A stretch of 64,000 bases of DNA, taken from NCBI RefSeq assembly GCF_000378185.1, contig NZ_KB899391.1, positions 1 to 64,000 on the forward strand, given 5' to 3'. Source of the DNA: Salinimonas chungwhensis DSM 16280 (lineage in GTDB: Bacteria > Pseudomonadota > Gammaproteobacteria > Enterobacterales > Alteromonadaceae). The notes under the pieces are model-generated. The model saw only the letters and a program-made list of their open reading frames with translations. It was not told the origin of the DNA and ran no database searches. Below are positions 8,445 to 16,674 of this stretch, piece after piece. The translations under genes and the position numbers were made by a program. Numbering within the stretch: position 1 is the stretch's first letter; every line of letters begins with the position of its first letter.

Positions 8445-9751
8445 AAAGAATTGAAGTAATGGATATACTGCTTACATCTGAACGGCAATGAGTCTGCTAA
8501 TTCCACCGCCTTATTACCCTGTCCACTTGCCCGTTTCTTAGCTATGTATACCAATACAGAATCGTTAAATTTAGGAGATTTAACTACAAACCTTGCATTG
8601 GTTTGTAAACACATGCAGTCAGGCTTTACTTGCTCGATAATACTGTTGTCAATGTTTCCGGCTGTGTGCACAAAAACCACTGTAGAATATAGCCGGCAAA
8701 TATAATGAAACATTGTGTAAGACGAAGACGAGCCAAAAAGTAATAGAGTTTCGTCTAACACTGCCTCAGTATTGACCATAACAATAATTCGTCCAAAATT
8801 GTCGATGTTGTTGTCATAGACCACAGTTTTTCGGTAGTTGAAGTTGCATAGGGAATCTTCAACATGTCGTTGCGGAGGAAAAAGCTTTGAGCCAAGGTCT
8901 CCACTCAGCCTTTTCTGTTGATAACGATCTTTTTCGAACACCTCAAAGTGAGCAACCTGTTTTCCTGAAAGTTTACTGGCCACCAACTGAGAGGCACATC
9001 GAGCGCCGTGCAATGTCCAGTGAGTATCACACACTCTGAACGATCTTTGGGGCAGCGACTGCAGCTCTTTTACTGGAAAAACAAAATCTAAAGAAGCCGG
9101 GACAAGCCGAACCAGATCATAAATCGGGGCCTTAAGTGACTCTTTATGCGGATAATACTCACTGAAGACCATCTCTTTAGAGGGTGCCACAAGCATGCAC
9201 ACAGGCAAGCTTGTTTGCGAAGAGTACTGCACTACTGAAGAGAAATACGACTTCCATTCTGAACGAGCGGTCCTGGATAACCTTCTTTTTCCGGTGAATT
9301 GGTCTACACTTTTATTTGAGTCATTATCCAAAAACAGCCAGTTTTCCGCACCTTTGAGGACTTGAAACTTTCCCTCCACTGAGCCTTTTAGTAGCTCGGT
9401 AAACTTTCCGTTAGCTATCACACCAACCGAAAAAGCCGCGCGGCTCAACTTGACTCGTTTGGAGAAGCCACATAAGAGTTGAGGGTGAGAGGCGGGCTCT
9501 TCACCCAGTACTTTACGAATAACATCGGGGCGTTCCTGAGTTAGTGGAAGCGAGGAAATATTTTTTCCGTTTAATATAACTAAGGTAAGGTCTACATGAG
9601 CTTCGCTAAGGAGCCATCCCTGCAATAATAAACCATCACGACGCAGTTCAGTGAGATCCACTGACATATCTTTTGCAGGAAAATCCAGGTGCCAGCGCCC
9701 CCCATCGTAAGAATGCTCGACACTTTCAGTAGTTATAGTGTAAACAGCCAC
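8441..9751 (-). CDS. AlgX/AlgJ-like SGNH acyltransferase-type protein
   Basis: A 436-residue protein without an obvious signal peptide. The N-terminal 130 residues look like a beta-rich accessory domain. From about residue 138 it resembles the SGNH-hydrolase-like domain of alginate O-acetylation proteins AlgJ/AlgX: ENWLFLDND, VAPSKEMVFSEYYP, the characteristic DTHWTLHGA (family DxHW motif) and, near the C-terminus, LLLFGSSSSYTMF in the place of the catalytic Ser motif GDSF. Such proteins add or transfer acetyl groups on exopolysaccharides. Here the Ser block is degenerate (GSSSS rather than GDSF), so activity is not assured. It sits 28 nt downstream of the sulfotransferase gene, in the same orientation. 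Confidence 0.65.
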   Translation of the reverse strand: MAVYTITTESVEHSYDGGRWHLDFPAKDMSVDLTELRRDGLLLQGWLLSEAHVDLTLVILNGKNISSLPLTQERPDVIRKVLGEEPASHPQLLCGFSKRVKLSRAAFSVGVIANGKFTELLKGSVEGKFQVLKGAENWLFLDNDSNKSVDQFTGKRRLSRTARSEWKSYFSSVVQYSSQTSLPVCMLVAPSKEMVFSEYYPHKESLKAPIYDLVRLVPASLDFVFPVKELQSLPQRSFRVCDTHWTLHGARCASQLVASKLSGKQVAHFEVFEKDRYQQKRLSGDLGSKLFPPQRHVEDSLCNFNYRKTVVYDNNIDNFGRIIVMVNTEAVLDETLLLFGSSSSYTMFHYICRLYSTVVFVHTAGNIDNSIIEQVKPDCMCLQTNARFVVKSPKFNDSVLVYIAKKRASGQGNKAVELADSLPFRCKQYIHYFNSL

Positions 9752-9779
9752 TAAAAATCCTTATTGCTTGTCAGCGTCA

Positions 9780-10499
9780 TCATAAATAATCGCCTACTAT
9801 TTCATATTCGTTACGAAGGTAGGTCTCAAGACGCCGGATTTTAGCAGGTATTGGCTGCGATTGGTCACTTCGTCTATTTATGCTCAGCATTTTTAAGCTT
9901 ACTGCCGCCATATCAGATAAGCGGTTTAAATCTTGTTCAAATGAGTGTTTTGAACCTACAAAAGAAAAGTTTTCGATCGGGACCGCAGAAAAGTAGCTAG
10001 AGTATGTTTTGGTAAATTCGTTTAACACATTGGTTGTTATCATCTCATACACAATGCTTTCCTGAGAATTCAAATCTGCTTTAAGCCCAGAATTTTTCAT
10101 TAATTCATAGTGGGGGTGCCTTTCCTTTAAAGAAAGCAGATGCCCTACCAATGACCAGATTCTTTCAATTGGATCTCTAACCCATACTGCTCTCAGTGCA
10201 TTAGGGAACATTTTTGTATGGTTAGGATGGGGCCGAAAATGCCCATGAAGTATCGTAGCCTTGCGAGGAACCCAAATATCCTGCCCAGAAGACATTTCGG
10301 CAGCTCCCGTATTAGCATACACACCGTAGACATGTCTTCGTCCAAGTGCCTGCGCAAATGCTACACGTAATGAGCTACCTGCAGTTTTCGGTATATGATG
10401 GGACAGTAAAGTGACCTTGGGGTGGGGAAAGGTTATCGAGTGTCTTGCTGGAGACACGAGCCTCTCTAAGTACCATAGGGGATGAATTTTATAAGCCAT
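9780..10499 (-). CDS. sulfotransferase family protein
   Basis: A 239-residue protein with the PAPS-binding 5'-phosphosulfate loop HIPKTAGSSLR (about residues 33-43) and the 3'-phosphate-binding motif WVRDPIERIWSL in the middle, the two signatures of Golgi-type carbohydrate sulfotransferases also found in bacteria. It probably transfers sulfate from PAPS to a sugar hydroxyl of the glycan made by this locus. The start at 10499 gives a usual family length. It heads a minus-strand run with the AlgX-like gene and is divergent from the large glycosyltransferase at 10639, with a 139-nt shared upstream region. Confidence 0.82.
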   Translation of the reverse strand: MAYKIHPLWYLERLVSPARHSITFPHPKVTLLSHHIPKTAGSSLRVAFAQALGRRHVYGVYANTGAAEMSSGQDIWVPRKATILHGHFRPHPNHTKMFPNALRAVWVRDPIERIWSLVGHLLSLKERHPHYELMKNSGLKADLNSQESIVYEMITTNVLNEFTKTYSSYFSAVPIENFSFVGSKHSFEQDLNRLSDMAAVSLKMLSINRRSDQSQPIPAKIRRLETYLRNEYEIVGDYL

Positions 10500-10638
10500 A
10501 CGTCAAATTTTCCTGCAACAAGCCCTATTACACCATATGCGGGTTTGTATTTGAAACGAGATATTGGACTAAATCAGGTGGACTTGCCCCCCGCTTCGCG
10601 AATACCATACATCGGATAATTAAGAATAACGATGAATT

Positions 10639-13428
10639 ATGTCTGACGCTGTCCCTCTAAAACTACTAAAAGCCTTTGATCCTACTTGGTATTTGGCTAC
10701 CTATCCAGATGTCGAAAAAGCAGGAATAGATCCGCTTTTCCACTTTGAAAAATTCGGTTGGAAAGAGGGGCGGTGGCCTTACTATCTCGAAGCAGTGATG
10801 CTTGATGAAAAGCTGTGGAGCAATCTCGATAGCGAAAGTTACTGTCAGCAACTGAAAAGAATCGCACAAAATACGCATGACGAAAACAGAGGGCTTGCTT
10901 GTTGGTTCTTATGCCGCTGGTTCGCAAGCCGCGGGGAATGGGGCGCCGCCGAACCTTTTGTAGAGGGTATGCTAAACGATTCATATTTGCCCCTTTTCAT
11001 TCGCCATGAAGGTCCATTTTTATTGGCTTTCACTGTTTGCTTAAAAGCTCTGGGTCCCGAATCCGCAAAAGCGGTTTTAAATAATAGCCGATGGGCAGCC
11101 TCAGCAAACAAAACATTAGCGTTTTCTATGCTAACTCACGGAAAAGATAAAATTGACTCCATTAATCAGATATTCCAACAACCTGGCTTACTCAGACTTG
11201 CAGACTCTGAGACACCCACGCTTGATTCCATAACGAGCAATGTTGAACAACGGGTGGTCAGCACTAATGCTCTAAGCCCCACAGTATCTGTGATTATTCC
11301 TTGTTTTAACGCAGAAAAGACCATAGCTACCGCGCTATCTAGCCTGATAAACCAGACCTACCCAAAGCTCGAAATACTTGTGGTCGACGATGCATCTACG
11401 GATAACAGCTTTGATCGTGTGCAGGAATTTGTTACTCGAGACAAGCGTGTTCAGTATCTGCGGCTTCCGCAAAACAGTGGTGCCTATGCCGCTCGAAACT
11501 TAGCGCTAAAGTCGTGTCGTGGGGCATTCATTACCACCCATGATGCAGATGACTGGTCTCATCCGCAAAAAATTGAGAAGCAAGTTGAAGCTTTGCAGAA
11601 AAACAGAAAAATCAAAGCCACGGTGTCACACTGGGTAAGAACCGACGAAGCACTTAACTTTGAAAGGTGGCGGATGGAAGAAGGCTGGATCTATCGTAAT
11701 GTCTCAAGCCTGATGTTTCGGCGCTCTGTTTTTCGCAAACTAGGATATTGGGATACTGTGTCGGTCAATGCTGATACAGAATATTATCATCGTATTCAAA
11801 AAAAATTCGGCCACGATGCCATTAAAGAAGTAATGCCAGGTATCCCTCTTGCCTTTGGCAGGGTGGATGCTGGTTCATTAACTCAAACCGGTGCGACCCA
11901 CCTTCGTACACAGTTTAATGGGATTAGAAAAGATTATCAGGACGCTGCGGCTAAATGGCACGCTAACGCGCGCCGTTTGTATATGCCGCAGCACGGTTTA
12001 AGGTTTTTCACCGCGCCACCTCTTATATGTCGGGGTACAGTTGAAGCCAGAAAAGATAATTTGAAACGGATTCTTCAGGAAAAGGGGCTTTTCCACAAAC
12101 ACTGGTATTTAAATGCTTACCCTGATATTGCTAAAGCAGGGGTAGATCCACTCACCCACTTTATTACCCATGGCATAGATGAAGGCAGAGACCCTACTCC
12201 CTATCTGAGTATCAGTGGACTCGCGTACACGACATCCAGTAGCCACTTTGACGCAATCTCGCGCTGGGCCTCTCAACCGATAGATCCTGCTGGCCTTGTC
12301 TCAATTTCGGGACACATCGAAACTGATAGTAAGACTGGAATTCTCATGGTAGGGCATCTTGCTGGCGACACATTATTTGGCGCAGAGCGCAGCTTTTTAG
12401 ACTGTGTAAAAATGCTGGCCAGAAAGAATTCAGATATTTCGGTAGTCCTTCCAGGTGGCGTCAATCATAGTTACATCAATGATCTCCTCCCTCACGTCAA
12501 AAAGATCTATTTTACTCCACTGCCCTGGTGGCGGGACGGACGGGCTGAAATCTGTGAAGTTACAGATCAGATATTGAATATTATCCAACAAGCCAACGCA
12601 GATGTTGTTTATGTGAATACACTCACGCTTTGGGAGCCTCATATTGCTGCCAGAACCAGTAAATGCAAGTCTGTAATGCATGTCCGAGAGCTCCCTGCGC
12701 ATGATAAAGATCTGTGTGAAAGACTGAACTCAACACCAGAGCAGATTAGGTTACACATAGACAGAAATACAGATTGGGTTATAGCTAACTCGCAGGTGAC
12801 CGCTGATTATGTCGCCTTACAAAACAAAGCCACTGTAATTTATAACTCTGTCGAGCGTAATAAGATTGAATCAGAAAGAGACGGCGAAACATCATTACCT
12901 CTTTCTGTTGCAATGCTAAGCAGCAATTCATTAAAAAAAGGCATTGCGGATTTATTTCATGTAGCTAAATTAGCGGCCGAGATGAACTTAGCTGTTCGCT
13001 TTCATGTGTATGGGCCCGACACGCCAGAGCTTCAAGCCAGCATGGCCTCATTCGCTTACGATAATCTTACTTATTGCGGCTATGTCGCCAGCCCCTATGA
13101 AGCATTAAAAAATGCAGACGTCATACTCAGTCTTTCACACTTTCAGGAATCATTTGGTCGAACGGTGGTAGAAGGCATGATGGCAGGTTGTATTCCGGTT
13201 GGTTACGCATGGGGCGCCCTTCCTGAAGTTGTGGACTCGTCGGTTGGATATCTTGTTCCATTTGGTGACTACGAAGAAATAGTAAATACTCTGAAAAAAT
13301 TGACCGAAGATACTGGCCAATTGACCGAGTTAAAACAGTATGCAATAAGCTTTGCTAGCGCCAGATTCAATGATAAGCAAATAGGTGACGCCCTTCACCA
13401 AACAATTACTGAGATAGCCAACAAGTAA
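10639..13428 (+). CDS. giant modular glycosyltransferase: WYL-repeat, GT2, WYL-repeat, GT4
   Basis: A 929-residue cytoplasmic protein. Domains in order: a WYLxxYPDV...EGR module (about residues 13-50); an alpha-helical linker; a GT2 domain from about residue 215 (VSVIIPCFNAEKTIATAL, VVDDASTDN, DADDWSHPQK); a second WYL-YPD module (about 486-523); and a GT4 (GT-B) domain from about 565. The GT4 domain carries GAERSFLDCVKML at its start and ESFGRTVVEGMMAGCIP near residue 835 (the E...E donor-binding motif). Two catalytic domains imply that it can add two different sugars or act processively. It is close in its linker-GT2 core to the genes at 16675-19431 and 23493-26864. Donors and acceptors cannot be told. 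It is transcribed opposite to its neighbours, so it needs its own promoter, which I could not pin down in 10500-10638. Confidence 0.87.
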   Translation: MSDAVPLKLLKAFDPTWYLATYPDVEKAGIDPLFHFEKFGWKEGRWPYYLEAVMLDEKLWSNLDSESYCQQLKRIAQNTHDENRGLACWFLCRWFASRGEWGAAEPFVEGMLNDSYLPLFIRHEGPFLLAFTVCLKALGPESAKAVLNNSRWAASANKTLAFSMLTHGKDKIDSINQIFQQPGLLRLADSETPTLDSITSNVEQRVVSTNALSPTVSVIIPCFNAEKTIATALSSLINQTYPKLEILVVDDASTDNSFDRVQEFVTRDKRVQYLRLPQNSGAYAARNLALKSCRGAFITTHDADDWSHPQKIEKQVEALQKNRKIKATVSHWVRTDEALNFERWRMEEGWIYRNVSSLMFRRSVFRKLGYWDTVSVNADTEYYHRIQKKFGHDAIKEVMPGIPLAFGRVDAGSLTQTGATHLRTQFNGIRKDYQDAAAKWHANARRLYMPQHGLRFFTAPPLICRGTVEARKDNLKRILQEKGLFHKHWYLNAYPDIAKAGVDPLTHFITHGIDEGRDPTPYLSISGLAYTTSSSHFDAISRWASQPIDPAGLVSISGHIETDSKTGILMVGHLAGDTLFGAERSFLDCVKMLARKNSDISVVLPGGVNHSYINDLLPHVKKIYFTPLPWWRDGRAEICEVTDQILNIIQQANADVVYVNTLTLWEPHIAARTSKCKSVMHVRELPAHDKDLCERLNSTPEQIRLHIDRNTDWVIANSQVTADYVALQNKATVIYNSVERNKIESERDGETSLPLSVAMLSSNSLKKGIADLFHVAKLAAEMNLAVRFHVYGPDTPELQASMASFAYDNLTYCGYVASPYEALKNADVILSLSHFQESFGRTVVEGMMAGCIPVGYAWGALPEVVDSSVGYLVPFGDYEEIVNTLKKLTEDTGQLTELKQYAISFASARFNDKQIGDALHQTITEIANK

Positions 13429-13476
13429 AGGGGTCCCTGACATTAAACTCGTAACCTGGCGGTACTGTTTAATCTT

Positions 13477-14475
13477 CTAAACGTAGAGTATGAGCGCTGA
13501 CTCTAACTCAGCGATTACGTTCCTGTCAGCAGGTTCAACCGCTGTGTGATCGTTAAGCATATACTGGCGACTTTTAACCGGTTTGATAACAGTAACTTCT
13601 ACCTGACAACTTTTAGAATAAACAGGCGCTAGAATGGACCATGAAACATATCGCAGCGCCTTCGTTTCATCGTAAAAATTGTTATCGAAGCGTTGATATA
13701 CTTCGTTGTCACCCACCAGCTTAAGTGCCGCATGGGTGTGTGCCATATCAAGAGAAAAACCCAGTAGCCTGAAATCGCTTCGCCCTCTAATGATAAAAGT
13801 CTCGCCTTCCTTGTATGCCTGGAAGCCAACGCGTAGCAATTTTGTTTTTCTATCTACTGGTGCCCCCCCTGCAAGTTCAATAAGGTCGAATGACCGCGTT
13901 TGCAGAGGTCCAGTGGAAGACGAGGAACCGGAATCTAATTCTGTGAGCGATTCAACAATGCTGCTGGCAATATCCTGAGAAAAATCAATAGAAGGATGGT
14001 TAGCATCTTTCCAAAGTGTTTTGAGATTATCATGTTGCCCAGCAAGCATGGCTACATCCAGATAAGCAACGAAGTACTTATGGCATAGCGCCTTCCAGTG
14101 CGCGAGAGCCTCCGTCAGGAAGGCATTCTTCTTGCCCATAACGGGTAGCAAAAGAACAAAGGGTCTGGTCTGGTATTTTTCACAATGAGAAAGGTAATAA
14201 AGGAACATATGCTCAGAAATACTTTGATCATATCTGTTCTTAGAAAGTGCCCGCTGTTCATTGACACAGACATCAAGTATTAAAAAGTCTTCATTCTTGC
14301 CCGGATCATTTCGGCTTAGAGCATGGGCAATCACGGTTGGGTGACTGGAGCCAATAGATAAATTCTGAAGCACTTCAATACCGGCATGGTTCGCTAAATG
14401 ATTGGCATATCCACCATTTATAATACCGTTGGACGTGCCAAGTATCTTAACTTTTATCTTCTTCATATTTTTCAA
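13477..14475 (-). CDS. GDSL/SGNH-type hydrolase, putative glycan esterase
   Basis: A 332-residue protein (329 if started at ATG 14466; the first codon of the longer form is TTG, preceded by CCAGG). The N-terminal half looks like an SGNH hydrolase: GTSNGIINGGY (block I nucleophile Ser), LDVCVNEQ (block III-like Asn), and DANHPS (block V Asp/His) near residue 160. The C-terminal 150 residues form a separate, beta-rich region. Lacking a signal peptide, it probably removes or transfers acyl groups in the cytoplasm. It lies 26 nt downstream of fcl and is convergent with the giant glycosyltransferase, 48 nt apart. Confidence 0.65.
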   Translation of the reverse strand: MKNMKKIKVKILGTSNGIINGGYANHLANHAGIEVLQNLSIGSSHPTVIAHALSRNDPGKNEDFLILDVCVNEQRALSKNRYDQSISEHMFLYYLSHCEKYQTRPFVLLLPVMGKKNAFLTEALAHWKALCHKYFVAYLDVAMLAGQHDNLKTLWKDANHPSIDFSQDIASSIVESLTELDSGSSSSTGPLQTRSFDLIELAGGAPVDRKTKLLRVGFQAYKEGETFIIRGRSDFRLLGFSLDMAHTHAALKLVGDNEVYQRFDNNFYDETKALRYVSWSILAPVYSKSCQVEVTVIKPVKSRQYMLNDHTAVEPADRNVIAELESALILYV

Positions 14476-14501
14476 AATGCCTGGTGAGAATACGTCAGCA
14501 T

Positions 14502-15461
14502 CTAGCCTCTGAAACTATCCAGATTGTTAAGAAACCATTGGTAAGTATGATCAAGGCCCTGCTTTAAGGAAACAGAGTTCTGCCAACCCAGGTTTTTTAA
14601 GCGTGTGACATCCATAAGTTTGCGCGGCGTGCCATCGGGCTTACTGGTATCCCAGACAATCGCACCTTTAAATCCGGTCACTGTCGCAACGGTTTCAACC
14701 AGTTCTTTTATAGTGCAATCCTTACCAGTGCCTACGTTGATATGGCTTAACATGGGGTCGGTATTAGCGTCATAGGTAAATTTATCCAGCTCCATCACAT
14801 GAACGCACGCCGCCGCCATATCGTCTACATGGAGAAACTCGCGTTTAGGCGTTCCACTCCCCCAGGCCACAACTTCATTATCTTTTCGCTGGGCCGCTTC
14901 GTGGAAGCGTCTGAGCAAAGCAGGAATAACGTGTGAGTTTTCAGGGTGGAAGTTGTCATTAGGCCCGTATAAATTTGTTGGCATCACCGAACGATAATCG
15001 CGTTTAAACTGCCGGTTATAACTTTCACAAAGCTTAATACCGGCAATCTTTGCTATTGCATAGGGCTCGTTGGTGGGCTCAAGTTCCCCTGTTAACAACG
15101 CCGTTTCTTTCATCGGCTGTTCAGCGAGTTTGGGATAGATACAAGATGACCCCAGAAAAAGCAGTTTTTGAACATCATTACTATGTGCGGCGTGAATAAT
15201 GTTTGATTCAATCATCAGGTTTTCGTAAATGAAATCAGCCGGGTATTCATTATTAGCATGAATACCCCCGACTTTAGCCGCTGCCAGATAAACCTCATCG
15301 ATGTTGGCCTGAGCAAAAAAATCATTTACTTCCTGTTGAGAAAGCAGGTTCAGCTCCTGTCGGCTTCGGGTAACAAACTCTATGTCATCACGAGCAGAAA
15401 GCGCGCGAATAATGGCTGAACCCACCATACCTTTATGACCGGCTATATAAACTCGTTTCAC
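14502..15461 (-). CDS. fcl: GDP-L-fucose synthase
   Basis: The bifunctional 3,5-epimerase/4-reductase that turns GDP-4-keto-6-deoxymannose into GDP-L-fucose with NADPH. The 319-residue SDR has [14 protein letters not shown] at the N-terminus, [28 protein letters not shown], the catalytic YAIAKIAG (Tyr/Lys), [11 protein letters not shown] and a late [15 protein letters not shown]. Length and motifs match WcaG/Fcl. It starts 3 nt downstream of gmd, so the two form a GDP-fucose operon. Confidence 0.95.
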   Translation of the reverse strand: MKRVYIAGHKGMVGSAIIRALSARDDIEFVTRSRQELNLLSQQEVNDFFAQANIDEVYLAAAKVGGIHANNEYPADFIYENLMIESNIIHAAHSNDVQKLLFLGSSCIYPKLAEQPMKETALLTGELEPTNEPYAIAKIAGIKLCESYNRQFKRDYRSVMPTNLYGPNDNFHPENSHVIPALLRRFHEAAQRKDNEVVAWGSGTPKREFLHVDDMAAACVHVMELDKFTYDANTDPMLSHINVGTGKDCTIKELVETVATVTGFKGAIVWDTSKPDGTPRKLMDVTRLKNLGWQNSVSLKQGLDHTYQWFLNNLDSFRG

Positions 15462-15464
15462 GCT

Positions 15465-16580
15465 TTACTCCTTGGCGACCGCAACGCTATAACCATGATG
15501 TTTTAGTAATGCGTGGCGCTTAGCTTTATCAAGATCTGAAGCCACCATTTCTGCACACATCTCTTCTACGGTTATCTCTGGTACCCAGCCAAGCTTTTCT
15601 TTCGCTTTTGTCGGGTCGCCCAGTAATGTTTCCACCTCGGCGGGTCTGAAGTAGCGGGGATCGACTTTCACAATCACATCACCCACCTGAACACCGGATG
15701 CGTCATTTCCCTCTATAGCGGTGACCCTTGCCTGTTCCTCTACCCCTTCACCAATAAACTCCAGGGTGATGCCGGCTTCTTTTGCTGACATTGTTACAAA
15801 CTCGCGGACAGATATTTGCTTGCCGGTGGCAATTACAAAATCTTCCGGATTCTCCCGTTGTAACATCATCCATTGCATACGCACATAGTCTTTGGCATGT
15901 CCCCAATCACGCAGCGCATCAAGGTTGCCTAAAAACAGACAGGACTCCAGCCCCTGAGCGATATTCGCAATGGCACGGGTAATTTTGCGTGTCACAAAGG
16001 TTTCGCCTCGACGGGGCGACTCATGGTTAAAAAGAATACCGTTGCAGGCGTACATACCATAAGACTCACGGTAGTTGATCGTAATCCAGTATGCGTACAT
16101 CTTCGCTACCGCATATGGAGAACGTGGATAAAATGGTGTAGTTTCTTTTTGTGGCGTTTCCTGTACTAAACCATAAAGCTCCGAGGTTGACGCCTGATAA
16201 AACCTGGTTTTCTTTTCCAGCCCTAAGAAGCGAATAGCTTCAAGCAAACGTAATGTTCCCATAGCATCTACGTCTGCTGTGTACTCTGGTGCTTCAAACG
16301 ATACCGCAACATGAGATTGGGCGCCCAGATTATAGACTTCATCGGGCTGTACTTCAGAGATAATGCGGGTGAGGTTGGACGAATCGGTAAGATCGCCATA
16401 ATGCAAAAAGAATTTGGGATTATCGTTGTGTGGATCCTCGTAAATATGGTCAATACGCTCAGTATTGAACAGGGAGGCCCGACGCTTGATACCATGGACC
16501 TCGTATCCTTTTTCTAACAAAAACTCCGCCAGATAGGAGCCATCCTGGCCGGTAACGCCGGTGATAAGTGCTTTTTTCAT
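15465..16580 (-). CDS. gmd: GDP-mannose 4,6-dehydratase
   Basis: Converts GDP-mannose to GDP-4-keto-6-deoxymannose, the first step to GDP-L-fucose. The 371-residue protein has the NADP-binding [46 protein letters not shown], the catalytic [12 protein letters not shown] (Tyr/Lys), [17 protein letters not shown] and [17 protein letters not shown], all diagnostic of Gmd. Directly followed by fcl. No mannose-1-phosphate guanylyltransferase is present in the window, so GDP-mannose must come from elsewhere. Confidence 0.96.
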   Translation of the reverse strand: MKKALITGVTGQDGSYLAEFLLEKGYEVHGIKRRASLFNTERIDHIYEDPHNDNPKFFLHYGDLTDSSNLTRIISEVQPDEVYNLGAQSHVAVSFEAPEYTADVDAMGTLRLLEAIRFLGLEKKTRFYQASTSELYGLVQETPQKETTPFYPRSPYAVAKMYAYWITINYRESYGMYACNGILFNHESPRRGETFVTRKITRAIANIAQGLESCLFLGNLDALRDWGHAKDYVRMQWMMLQRENPEDFVIATGKQISVREFVTMSAKEAGITLEFIGEGVEEQARVTAIEGNDASGVQVGDVIVKVDPRYFRPAEVETLLGDPTKAKEKLGWVPEITVEEMCAEMVASDLDKAKRHALLKHHGYSVAVAKE

Positions 16581-16610
16581 TAACTTCGATCCACTATGTC
16601 GCTAAAATAA

Positions 16611-16630
16611 TGTCAGAAACCGAACTGACA
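16611..16630 (-). terminator. weak hairpin between the large GT gene and gmd
   Basis: TGTCAG and CTGACA form a 6-bp stem with an 8-nt loop and are followed on the minus strand by TTATTTT. It lies 45 nt after the stop of the 918-residue glycosyltransferase and could cause partial termination before gmd. Confidence 0.35.
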
Positions 16631-16674
16631 AAAACAAATTTGAAGATTGGGTAAGTAACCTTTCGTTAGCCTAC

